24,880 bases of DNA from CAZJHD01 sp964545855 (lineage in GTDB: Bacteria; Planctomycetota; UBA1135; JACQFD01). The position numbers and the translations under genes are program-made. The notes under the pieces were generated by a model, which was given only the letters and a program-made list of their open reading frames with translations, was not told where the DNA came from and searched no databases. The stretch is from NCBI GenBank assembly GCA_964545855.1, contig CAZJHD010000062.1:1-24880 (forward strand), read 5' to 3'. Of the stretch, positions 7,628 to 14,618 are shown in pieces (position 1 is the stretch's first letter; every line of letters starts with the position of its first letter).

Positions 7628-8821
7628 ATGTCCGACCGCACCGCCAGTCCTTCTCGCCCCTCGTCGTCGGTCGTGACCGGTCTCGATCTCTCGGAGGATC
7701 AGAAGCTCCTCCAGGAGACCGTGCAGAAGTTCGCGAAGGAGGAGCTGGAGCCGATCGCCGCGGAGATCGACCGGACCTGCCGCTTCCCGGAGGAGAGCTG
7801 GAAGAAGATGGCCGAGATCGGCCTCACGGGGATCCCGATCTCCGACGAGTTCGGCGGCGCGGGGATGGATTCGCTCTCCTACGTCCTCGTCGTCGAGGAG
7901 ATCGCGAAGGTGTGCGCGAGCACGGCGCTCACGCTCGCCGCGCACACCTCTCTCGGCACCTATCCGATCTACGCGTGGGGCTCCGAGGAGCTGCGCAAGA
8001 AGTACGTGCCGGACCTCGCGAGCGGCCGCGCCCTCGGCGCCTACGGGCTCACGGAGCCAGGCGCCGGCTCCGACTCCGGTGGCACGAAGACGATGGCCGT
8101 GAAGAAGGGAGACCGCTACGTGCTGAACGGGCGGAAGTGCTTCATCACGAACGCGAACTTCGCGCAGACGTTCATCTGCACGGCCGTCACCGACCCCTCC
8201 CGCGGCGCCAAGGGGATCTCCGCCTTCGTGGTGCCGCGCGACACCAAGGGCTTCCTCGTCGAGAAGGGCGAGGAGAAGCTCGGCATGCGCGGATCCGACT
8301 GGGGTTCCCTCGTCTTCGACGACTGCGAGCTCCCCGCGTCGAACATCGTCGGCGACCTCGGTGAGGGCTTCGCGACCTTCATGAAGACGCTCGACGGCGG
8401 ACGCATCTCCATCGGAGCGCTGGGGCTCGGCATCGCCGAGGGCGCGCTCGAGAAGGCCGCGGCCTACGCCAAGCAGCGGGTCGCCTTCGGCAAGCCGCTC
8501 GCGGAGCAGCAGGCCGTGGCCTTCAAGCTCGCCACGATGGCGACGGAGATCGAAGCGGCGCGCCACCTCGTGTACCACTCGGCCCGCTTGAAGGATGCGG
8601 GGCTGCCGTTCTCCAAGGAGAGCGCCATGGGGAAGCTGTACGCCTCCGAGGTGGCCATGCGCGCCACCTACGAGGCGATCCAGATCCACGGTGGCAACGG
8701 CTACTCCCAGGAGTACCCCGTGGAGCGCTTCTGGCGGGACGCGAAGCTCTGCACGATCGGCGAGGGGACGAGCGAGATCCAGCGGATCGTGATCTCGCGC
8801 CACGTGCTCCGCACGGCCTGA
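7628..8821 (+). CDS. Acyl-CoA dehydrogenase
   Basis: A protein of 397 residues, the usual size of the short/medium-chain family. The alpha-helical N-terminal domain is followed by the FAD/substrate motif LTEPGAGSDS at about 141-150, the beta domain, and the C-terminal helical domain with the HGGNGY motif and R-x-x-R-D. Glu379 in GEGTSEIQ occupies the position of the catalytic base that takes the alpha proton. It introduces a trans-2 double bond into acyl-CoA using FAD and passes electrons to ETF; chain-length preference cannot be deduced. ATG 7628 is the first start that gives a family-like N-terminus (a short Ser/Thr-rich lead, then LDLSEDQKLL). It lies 122 bases after the HTH gene with no clear terminator, so it may share that transcript. 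Confidence 0.95.
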   Translation: MSDRTASPSRPSSSVVTGLDLSEDQKLLQETVQKFAKEELEPIAAEIDRTCRFPEESWKKMAEIGLTGIPISDEFGGAGMDSLSYVLVVEEIAKVCASTALTLAAHTSLGTYPIYAWGSEELRKKYVPDLASGRALGAYGLTEPGAGSDSGGTKTMAVKKGDRYVLNGRKCFITNANFAQTFICTAVTDPSRGAKGISAFVVPRDTKGFLVEKGEEKLGMRGSDWGSLVFDDCELPASNIVGDLGEGFATFMKTLDGGRISIGALGLGIAEGALEKAAAYAKQRVAFGKPLAEQQAVAFKLATMATEIEAARHLVYHSARLKDAGLPFSKESAMGKLYASEVAMRATYEAIQIHGGNGYSQEYPVERFWRDAKLCTIGEGTSEIQRIVISRHVLRTA

Positions 8822-8853
8822 GGATCGCGGCGCGCGCGCCGCCGAGCGGGCGC

Positions 8854-8869
8854 CGCGGGGATCCCCGCG
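8854..8869. terminator. Possible hairpin terminator after the acyl-CoA dehydrogenase
   Basis: A 16-base perfect palindrome can form a 6-bp GC stem with a GATC loop, 32 bases after the stop. No T-run follows (the bases read CGGAAAACC), so intrinsic termination is doubtful. Confidence 0.3.
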
Positions 8870-8971
8870 CGGAAAACCTTTCCAGCCCCCACGGCGAAGG
8901 TTCTCGCCCGCGTTCCGCCGATCAGGGTGCCCAGGAGCCATCCGAAGGGACGATGGCTCGGGGTCTCGAAA

Positions 8972-8980
8972 GGGAGGAGC
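8972..8980 (+). promoter_or_regulatory. Strong Shine-Dalgarno site deciding the response-regulator start
   Basis: GGGAGGAGC ends six bases before GTG 8987. It selects this start over the in-frame GTG at 8927, whose extra 20 residues do not belong to a receiver domain. Confidence 0.7.
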
Positions 8981-8986
8981 CAACGC

Positions 8987-9394
8987 GTGAGCGGCGAGCG
9001 GATTCTGGTCTGCGACGACGACGACGATGTGCGCGCCGTCGTCTGCATGTCCCTCGAGGTCGTCGGCGAGTTCTCCGTCGTCGCCGTCTCGAAGGGCGAA
9101 GAGGCGCTCGCGGCCTTCGTGGCCTCGCCGCCCGACCTCGTGATCCTCGACGTGATGATGCCCGCGATGGATGGGCCGACGACGCTCGCGCGGCTGCGGG
9201 AGCTGCCGGGCGGCGCGTCCGTCCCCGTCGTCTTCCTGTCGGCGAAGTCGCAGCGCTCGGAGCTCGACAACCTGCGCGACCTCGGCGTCCGCGCCGTGCT
9301 GGAGAAGCCCTTCGATCCGATGACGCTCCCCGACCGCATCCGCGGAGTCCTGGCGGCGTCGAGCACCAGCGTGCCGCCGCACACGTCGTCGTGA
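8987..9394 (+). CDS. Single-domain response regulator (CheY-like receiver)
   Basis: A protein of 135 residues made of one receiver domain. The acidic pocket is DDDDD near residues 10-14, the phospho-acceptor is Asp55 in VILDVMMP, the switch Ser/Thr is in FLSAKS, and Lys107 is in LEKPFDP, so all catalytic residues are present. No output domain follows, so it should act by protein contact or as a phosphate shuttle. Its stop overlaps the GTG of the next gene (GTGA), which encodes an HPt domain with a further receiver and a GGDEF-type domain. The pair probably forms a relay in which this receiver exchanges phosphate with the HPt histidine (inference). No histidine kinase is in the window. Confidence 0.9.
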   Translation: MSGERILVCDDDDDVRAVVCMSLEVVGEFSVVAVSKGEEALAAFVASPPDLVILDVMMPAMDGPTTLARLRELPGGASVPVVFLSAKSQRSELDNLRDLGVRAVLEKPFDPMTLPDRIRGVLAASSTSVPPHTSS

Positions 9395-11013
9395 GCCGAT
9401 CCCTCCAATCGCCGATCGCCGCGGTCCGCCGCCAGTTCTCCGAGGGGAGCAACCGGCGCATCGCGGAGATCCGGACCCTCGCGACGCGCGTGCGCACGGA
9501 GAACGATGGCGCCGCCCTCGATGAGCTCCACGGCGCGCTGCACAAGCTCGCCGGGAGCGCGGGGATCTTCGGATTCGTGCGAACCGGGGAGATCGCGCGC
9601 GAATGCGAGCTGCGCATCGCCGTCGCCCTGCGGAGCCCGATCGTCGGACTCCCGGAGGGCCTCGCCCAGGCGCTCGACCGTCTGGCCTTCGCGATCCGCG
9701 AGGAGGCGCACGCCCTCGACGCCGAATCGATGTGCATCGGGACCGCGGGAAGCCCGGGCCGGGGGAGGGCGTGCATCGTCCCTGGGCCGACGACGACGTC
9801 CGTCGAGGCGCTCCGGCGGGAGCTCACGGCCGCGGCCCTGGAGCCCGAGGTGGTGCCGGTGGAGCAGGCCCTCGTGCGATGCTCCGGCGCCGACGTCGTG
9901 ATCGTGGACGCAGCGGCCGGCGGCGACGGATACGAGCTCTGCCGCCACCTCTCCGATCTCCCGGTCCCGCCTCGCACGCGGATCCTCTACATCGAGGGCA
10001 ACGAGGCCTTCGACCTGCTGCGCGCGTCGCCCTCTCGCGTGCACCGGATGATCCACCGGCCGTCCGACCTGCGTGCCGTGCTGCAGCCCGACCCGAACCC
10101 CGGCGAGGAGCGCCTCCGCGCGAGGATCCTCTCCGTGGAGGACGACGAGGATTGCGGCCATGCCATCGAGGAGACGCTGCGGTCCGTCGGACACACGGTC
10201 CGCGTGCTCCCGAAGCCCGATCTGCTGCTGGCGCAGCTCCGCGTCTTCCGTCCGGAGCTCCTGCTGCTCGACTGGGATCTCCCGACCATGAGCGGGCACG
10301 ACCTCGCCCGCATCGTCCGCTCCGACGCGCGCTACGAGACGACGCCCATCGTCTTCTGCACCGCGCGGAGCGAGCGGCAGGACCGCCGCGCGGCGTCTCG
10401 GGCCGGAGCCGACGACTTCGTCACGAAGCCGTTCACGCCGGAGGAGCTGATCGAGGCGGTGGACACGCACCTGCGGCGCCACCGCGCGCTCCGGAAGAAG
10501 CTCGACGTCGACGCCCTGACGGATCTCCTCAACCGCTCGGCTGCTCTGAACGCGATCGAAGACCTGATCCTCGCGCCGACGGATCCGAGCCGGGTCCTGC
10601 TCGTGGCGATCCTCGACATCGACCACTTCAAGCGCGTGAACGACGAGCTGGGCCATCCCACGGGCGACCGCGTGCTGCGCGAGATGGCGGCGCACGTGCG
10701 CGCCGGCCTGCGCGGGAACGAGGTGGCGGGCCGGCTCGGCGGCGAGGAGCTGGTGGTCGCTCTCGAGGGGACCGACCGCGAGGAGCTCGTGGCGCGCATC
10801 GACGCGATGAGGAGCACCGTCGACATCGTCCTGCGCGACGACGGGTCCGCGCTGAGCCGCATCACCTTCAGCGCCGGCATCGCCTTCAGCCCCGAGCACG
10901 GCACCCAGACGGCGATGCTGCTGAAGAACGCCGACCTCGCGCTCTACGTCGCGAAGGAGGCGGGCCGGAACCGCGTGCATGTGGCGTCGCCGGAGGGCGA
11001 TTCGTCGGGCTGA
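9391..11013 (+). CDS. HPt - pseudo-receiver - receiver - GGEEL (diguanylate-cyclase-type) protein
   Basis: A protein of 540 residues. Domains in order: an HPt domain (His51 in HKLAGSAG, the phospho-accepting histidine); a degenerate receiver at about 130-230 that keeps VVIVD but lacks the acidic pair; a full receiver at about 245-365 with VEDDED, phospho-acceptor Asp294 (LLLLDWDLP) and TKPF lysine; and a GGDEF domain at about 375-535 with DALTDLLNR, DIDHFKRVND and the signature GGEEL at 450-454. The final F of the usual GGEEF is replaced by L and the I-site RxxD appears as RGNE, so cyclase activity is plausible but not certain and product inhibition is probably absent. The layout resembles PleD with an added HPt. 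It is coupled to the upstream receiver. Confidence 0.88.
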   Translation: MSRSLQSPIAAVRRQFSEGSNRRIAEIRTLATRVRTENDGAALDELHGALHKLAGSAGIFGFVRTGEIARECELRIAVALRSPIVGLPEGLAQALDRLAFAIREEAHALDAESMCIGTAGSPGRGRACIVPGPTTTSVEALRRELTAAALEPEVVPVEQALVRCSGADVVIVDAAAGGDGYELCRHLSDLPVPPRTRILYIEGNEAFDLLRASPSRVHRMIHRPSDLRAVLQPDPNPGEERLRARILSVEDDEDCGHAIEETLRSVGHTVRVLPKPDLLLAQLRVFRPELLLLDWDLPTMSGHDLARIVRSDARYETTPIVFCTARSERQDRRAASRAGADDFVTKPFTPEELIEAVDTHLRRHRALRKKLDVDALTDLLNRSAALNAIEDLILAPTDPSRVLLVAILDIDHFKRVNDELGHPTGDRVLREMAAHVRAGLRGNEVAGRLGGEELVVALEGTDREELVARIDAMRSTVDIVLRDDGSALSRITFSAGIAFSPEHGTQTAMLLKNADLALYVAKEAGRNRVHVASPEGDSSG

Positions 11014-11025
11014 CGGGTCGGCCGG

Positions 11026-11031
11026 TATCGT
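11026..11031 (+). promoter_or_regulatory. Candidate -10 box (TATCGT), leaderless arrangement
   Basis: TATCGT ends only 9 bases before ATG 11041 and no Shine-Dalgarno sequence is present. A start of transcription 6-8 bases downstream would leave a leader of 1-3 bases. Confidence 0.35.
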
Positions 11032-11040
11032 GGCGGCGCC

Positions 11041-11934
11041 ATGGACGCCGCGCCGCCGCCGGAGCTCGCTCGCATCGACGCGGGCCCGCTCCGCGTGACC
11101 GGCCTCCGCGACCGCGACTTCCGTCTCGACGGAGGCGCCATGTTCGGCGTCGTGCCCCGCGCCCTCTGGGAGCGCGTCGAGCCGGCCGACCCCGCCGACC
11201 ACACGATCCCTCTCGCGACGCGGCCACTCCTCGTCGAGGGCGCCTCCGTCGGGCCGATCGTCGTCGAGCCGGGGATCGGCGGCCGCTGGGACGCGAAGCG
11301 GCGCCGGCTCTACCGGATCGAGGAGAGCCCGACGATCGAGGAGAGCCTCGCGCGTTCGGGCGTCGCGCCGGAGGACGTGCGGGTCGTCGTGCTGACGCAC
11401 TTCCATTGGGACCATGCGGGCGCCGCGACCATCGAGCGCGAGGGCCGCGTCGTGCCGCGATTCCCGAATGCCCGCCACGTGGTGCCGCGCGTCGAGGCCG
11501 ACGTGTGCGTCTCCGGAGAGACGCTCCGGAGGGCGAGCTACCGCGAGGAGGACGCGCGCTGCCTCGACGAGGCGGGTCTGCTGGCGTGCTTCGACGGAGC
11601 CGAGGAGGAGGTCGCGCCGGGCGTCGTCGTGCACCGTCTCGGCGGACACAGCGACGGCGTGAGCGTCGTGACCATCCGGGGAGGCGGACGCACCGTCTGC
11701 TTCTGGTCCGACGTGGTGCCGATGCGCCACCACGTCCATCCCCTATGGATCATGGCCTACGACCTCGACGCGGGAGCGAGCTACGCGGTGCGGCGTCCCT
11801 GGATCGAGCGCGCGGCCGAGGAGGGCTGGATCGGCGCGCTCTACCACGACCGCACGATCGGCTTCGCGCGGTTCCTCCGGGAGGGCGAGCGTTGGCGCGC
11901 CGAGCCGTGGACGCCCGCCGGATCGAGCCGCTGA
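11041..11934 (+). CDS. MBL-fold metallohydrolase
   Basis: A protein of 297 residues. The dinuclear zinc signature H-x-H-x-DH is complete: His120, His122, Asp124 and His125 in THFHWDHAG. A later GGHSDG gives a further metal histidine, WSDVVP supplies the bridging Asp, and YHD near the end fits the last metal His. No signal peptide is seen, so the enzyme should be cytoplasmic. Its form (long N-terminal strand pair, then HFHWDH) is that of lactonase or quorum-quenching-like and related MBL hydrolases, but the substrate is not readable. The next gene appears to start inside its 3' end at GTG 11907, so the two are probably co-expressed. Confidence 0.88.
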   Translation: MDAAPPPELARIDAGPLRVTGLRDRDFRLDGGAMFGVVPRALWERVEPADPADHTIPLATRPLLVEGASVGPIVVEPGIGGRWDAKRRRLYRIEESPTIEESLARSGVAPEDVRVVVLTHFHWDHAGAATIEREGRVVPRFPNARHVVPRVEADVCVSGETLRRASYREEDARCLDEAGLLACFDGAEEEVAPGVVVHRLGGHSDGVSVVTIRGGGRTVCFWSDVVPMRHHVHPLWIMAYDLDAGASYAVRRPWIERAAEEGWIGALYHDRTIGFARFLREGERWRAEPWTPAGSSR

Positions 11935-12692
11935 CGGCGCGCGCGCGCCGAACGCGCCTCGCGGCCATCGGCGCACTCCTGCTCGGGGGCGCGATCGCGC
12001 TCGCGGCCGCCGGCCCGATCCGTCAGGACCCGGGGTACCACGCCTTCGCCGACGCGCGCCCGTTGCTCGGCGTCGCGAACTTCGCCGACGTCGCGTCCAA
12101 CGCCGCCTTCGCGATCGCGGGACTCGCCGGGCTCGCGGTCCTCGCGCGGCGCCGCGGCGACGCACGGCGCGAGGGCGCCCTCTGGGCCGTCGTCTTCGCC
12201 GGTCTCCTCGCCACGGGGGCGGGATCCGGCTGGTACCACCTCGCGCCCGACGACGCGCGGCTCTTCTGGGACCGCCTCCCCATGGCCGTCGTCTTCGCAG
12301 CCCTGCTGGCGGTCACGATCTCGGAGCGCGTCGGCCCGCGCGCCGGCCGCGCGCTCGCGATCCCCCTGATCGCCGCGTGCGCCGGCAGCGTCCTCTGGTG
12401 GCGCCTCGGCGGCGCCGAGGGCGACTTCCGCCCCTACGCCTTCGCGCAGTACGGCGGCGCGCTCGCGATCGTCGCTCTGCTGGCGCTGCTTCCCGGACCC
12501 TACGACCGAGGACGCGACCTCGCGGTCGCGATCGCGTGCTACGCGGCGGCGAAGGTCGCCGAGGCGCTCGACGGGCCGATCCTCGAGGCGTCGGGACTCG
12601 TGAGCGGACACACGCTGAAGCACTTGCTCGCCGGCGCCGGCTCCCTCGCCCTCGTGGTCCACGTGGCGCGGCGCGTGCCGAGGTTCCGCTGA
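11907..12692 (+). CDS. Ceramidase-like (CREST superfamily) integral membrane protein
   Basis: A protein of 261 residues with about seven hydrophobic helices. The residues of the CREST metal site are present: a small/Ser-rich stretch before His111 (SGWYH), Asp122 in LFWDRLP, and His235/His239 in HTLKH. Alkaline ceramidases use such a Zn site to hydrolyse amide bonds of ceramides in the membrane; bacterial members often have unknown lipid substrates. The start is uncertain: GTG 11907 overlaps the MBL gene by 28 bases and gives a short arginine-rich lead to the first helix (LAAIGALLLGGAIALAAAGP). A start codon other than this one would lie within the first helix. A membrane amidohydrolase on a lipid is the best guess. 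Confidence 0.7.
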   Translation: MDARRIEPLTARARRTRLAAIGALLLGGAIALAAAGPIRQDPGYHAFADARPLLGVANFADVASNAAFAIAGLAGLAVLARRRGDARREGALWAVVFAGLLATGAGSGWYHLAPDDARLFWDRLPMAVVFAALLAVTISERVGPRAGRALAIPLIAACAGSVLWWRLGGAEGDFRPYAFAQYGGALAIVALLALLPGPYDRGRDLAVAIACYAAAKVAEALDGPILEASGLVSGHTLKHLLAGAGSLALVVHVARRVPRFR

Positions 12693-12705
12693 GAGCCGCC
12701 GTCCG

Positions 12706-12711
12706 TATGCT
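12706..12711 (+). promoter_or_regulatory. Candidate -10 box (TATGCT) before the metal-receptor gene
   Basis: TATGCT ends 15 bases before ATG 12727, inside a 34-base gap. The same hexamer precedes the B12-binding gene at 6676. The -35 region reads GTTCCG, a poor match. Confidence 0.4.
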
Positions 12712-12726
12712 TCGCCCTCCGAGATC

Positions 12727-13512
12727 ATGCCGTCGCCGACCCGCATCGTCAGCCTGTGCCCTTCGATCACGGAGGCGCTCTTCGACATCGGCGCGGGCGA
12801 TCGCGTGGTCGGCGTGACGGACTTCTGCGTCCATCCGCGCGAGCGCGTCGAGTCGGTGGCGAAGGTGGGAGGGAGCAAGCTGCCGGACCTGGAGGCGCTC
12901 TTCGCGCTCGCGCCCGACCTCGTCGTGATGAACGAGGAGGAGAATCGGCTCGAGGACTTCGAGGAGATCCGCGACCGCGGCATCGACGTGCTGAACACCT
13001 TCCCCAAGCGCGTCCTCGACACGGCGCCGATGATGCGCGAGCTCGGCCGCGCCGTGGGCTGCGAGGCGGCGGCGGAGGAGGTCGCGCGAGCCGTGGAGGA
13101 AGGCGTCCGGCGCGCCCGGGAGGCGGCCGCGCGCGCGCCGCGCCTCCGCGCCGCCTGTCTCGTCTGGATGCGCCCGTTCCTCGCGGTGAACGGAGACACC
13201 TTCGCGCACGACATGATGGATCTCGTGGGCTTCGACAACGTCTTCGCCGGCCGTCCCGAGCGCTACCCGCGACTCGAGCCCGAGGACCTCGGTCCGGCCG
13301 CGGGCCTGGAGACGATCCTGCTGCCGAACGAGCCCTTCGAGTTCGTTCCGCAGCACGCCACGGAGATCGCGGCGCTCTGCGGGCTCCCGACGCGGCGCGC
13401 GGTGCTCTGCGACGGCCAGGCGCTCACTTGGTACGGCTCGCGCACGCCGTCCGGCATCGAGGCGATGCACGCGCTCGCCCAGCGCGTGCGATCGACATCG
13501 GCGTCGGCATGA
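12727..13512 (+). CDS. BtuF/TroA-like helical-backbone metal-receptor protein without a signal peptide
   Basis: A protein of 261 residues of the periplasmic-binding-protein fold used for cobalamin and iron-siderophore uptake: RIVSLCPSITEALFDIGAGDRVVGVTDFC at the N-terminus, PDLEALFALAPDLVV, then a long linking helix and a second lobe ending in the WYGSRTPSG region. BtuF-like partners normally carry a signal peptide and sit beside BtuC/BtuD. Here the protein begins directly with the first beta-strand, has no hydrophobic leader, and no permease or ATPase is nearby. This form is widespread and is commonly labelled cobalamin-binding; it may work in the cytoplasm. It overlaps the following lipoprotein gene by ATGA. 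Which metal or cofactor it binds is not shown by the sequence. Confidence 0.82.
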   Translation: MPSPTRIVSLCPSITEALFDIGAGDRVVGVTDFCVHPRERVESVAKVGGSKLPDLEALFALAPDLVVMNEEENRLEDFEEIRDRGIDVLNTFPKRVLDTAPMMRELGRAVGCEAAAEEVARAVEEGVRRAREAAARAPRLRAACLVWMRPFLAVNGDTFAHDMMDLVGFDNVFAGRPERYPRLEPEDLGPAAGLETILLPNEPFEFVPQHATEIAALCGLPTRRAVLCDGQALTWYGSRTPSGIEAMHALAQRVRSTSASA

Positions 13513-14504
13513 GGAGAGCGCTCCCGGTCGCACTCCTCGCGGCGCTGGGCGCGTGCAAGATGCCGCGTCCCGCCGTCCCGATCGTGCGGACGGGCGGAGA
13601 CGCGGCGCGGCTCCCCGCAGGGCTCCGCTCCCATGGCCGGGTGCTGGGCGACGCCATCTGGTTCCCGGACGGCGCCGGATCGGGCGGCGTGCTCTGGAAC
13701 GCGCGCACGCGCACGCTGGAGTCCGAGGGGGCCGGACTCCGCCTCGAACTGGCGGAGCCGGGCGGACTGCGATCGCTCGTCAGCGACGAGCCGAGGATGT
13801 GGGTCCGCATCGAAGGCGCCGCCGGAGAGCGCCGCGTTCTGTCGGCCCTGGGGGACGCGCTTCCCGTCGCCGTGTCGCCCGAAGGGGAGGACGCCCGCGG
13901 CTTCGACGTCGCCGTGCATTCGGGCGCGACCTGCATCGCGTGGTGCGCGAGCGACGGCCGGACGGACGCGACGCGCGTCGCCTTCCTCGATCGCGCTGGG
14001 AACGTCCAGACGACGCGCGTGCCCTTCGATCCCGACCGCCTGCGGTCCGAATCGCCCACGGTGGCGGCGATCGGCATCGAGACCGAGCCGGCCTTCCTCG
14101 TCGCCTACGAGTCGTCGGCCCGCGCCGACACGCCTCCGCAGGTGCGCGTCACGCGCGTGGCGTACCGCGAGACGGGGAGCCTGCAGGCCGCGCTCCCGCG
14201 CACGCCCGCCTTCGCGCTCGCGGAGAGCCGCGACCCGCGGCTCGCTTCGGTCGGTCAGCGGGCGCTGCTCGCCTTCGCGGGCCGGCGCGCGGAGGGGGAG
14301 GACGAGTGGATCTTCGTCGTCCCCATCTCGGATCAGGGCGATCCGCTGGGGGAGCCCGTCGCCCTCGTCCCGGCCTTCGAGGACGGCGCGCGGCGGACGC
14401 ATCCGGCGCCCTACGCCGTGGCCGGGCGCTGGGTGCTCGCCTGGGAGGAGACGCGGGGCTCCGGAGAGACCTCCGTCGTCGTCGCGCCCCTGGCGATCGA
14501 GTAG
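13509..14504 (+). CDS. Predicted lipoprotein of unknown function
   Basis: A protein of 331 residues. The N-terminus MRRALPVALLAALGAC is a typical lipoprotein signal, with the lipidated cysteine at residue 16 (L-G-A-C). After the anchor come repeated beta-rich stretches with alternating hydrophobic residues (VLGDAIWFPDG, RVLSALGDALPVAV, VAVHSGATCIAWCASDG, VGQRALLAFAGRR, VLAWEETRGSG) that suggest a beta-propeller or other all-beta fold, but no family signature that I recognise. The start ATG 13509 overlaps the upstream stop (ATGA), so translation is coupled with the metal-receptor protein. That pairing could mean a surface component handling the same ligand, which is only inference. Confidence 0.8.
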   Translation: MRRALPVALLAALGACKMPRPAVPIVRTGGDAARLPAGLRSHGRVLGDAIWFPDGAGSGGVLWNARTRTLESEGAGLRLELAEPGGLRSLVSDEPRMWVRIEGAAGERRVLSALGDALPVAVSPEGEDARGFDVAVHSGATCIAWCASDGRTDATRVAFLDRAGNVQTTRVPFDPDRLRSESPTVAAIGIETEPAFLVAYESSARADTPPQVRVTRVAYRETGSLQAALPRTPAFALAESRDPRLASVGQRALLAFAGRRAEGEDEWIFVVPISDQGDPLGEPVALVPAFEDGARRTHPAPYAVAGRWVLAWEETRGSGETSVVVAPLAIE

Positions 14505-14548
14505 CGGCCTCGCTCCGCGCCGGTCGGCCGAGTTCCGCCGCGGGCTGG

Positions 14549-14554
14549 TAGGGT
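14549..14554 (+). promoter_or_regulatory. Candidate -10 box (TAGGGT) upstream of proS
   Basis: TAGGGT lies 64 bases before the proS start in a 114-base gap. It matches the TAnnnT pattern only loosely and no -35 element was recognised. Confidence 0.2.
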
Positions 14555-14618
14555 TCGCGCCCGATTCCCGAACCAACGGCGAGGGCGCGCGCGCGGCGCC
14601 CGTCCTCGCGACTCGCCC

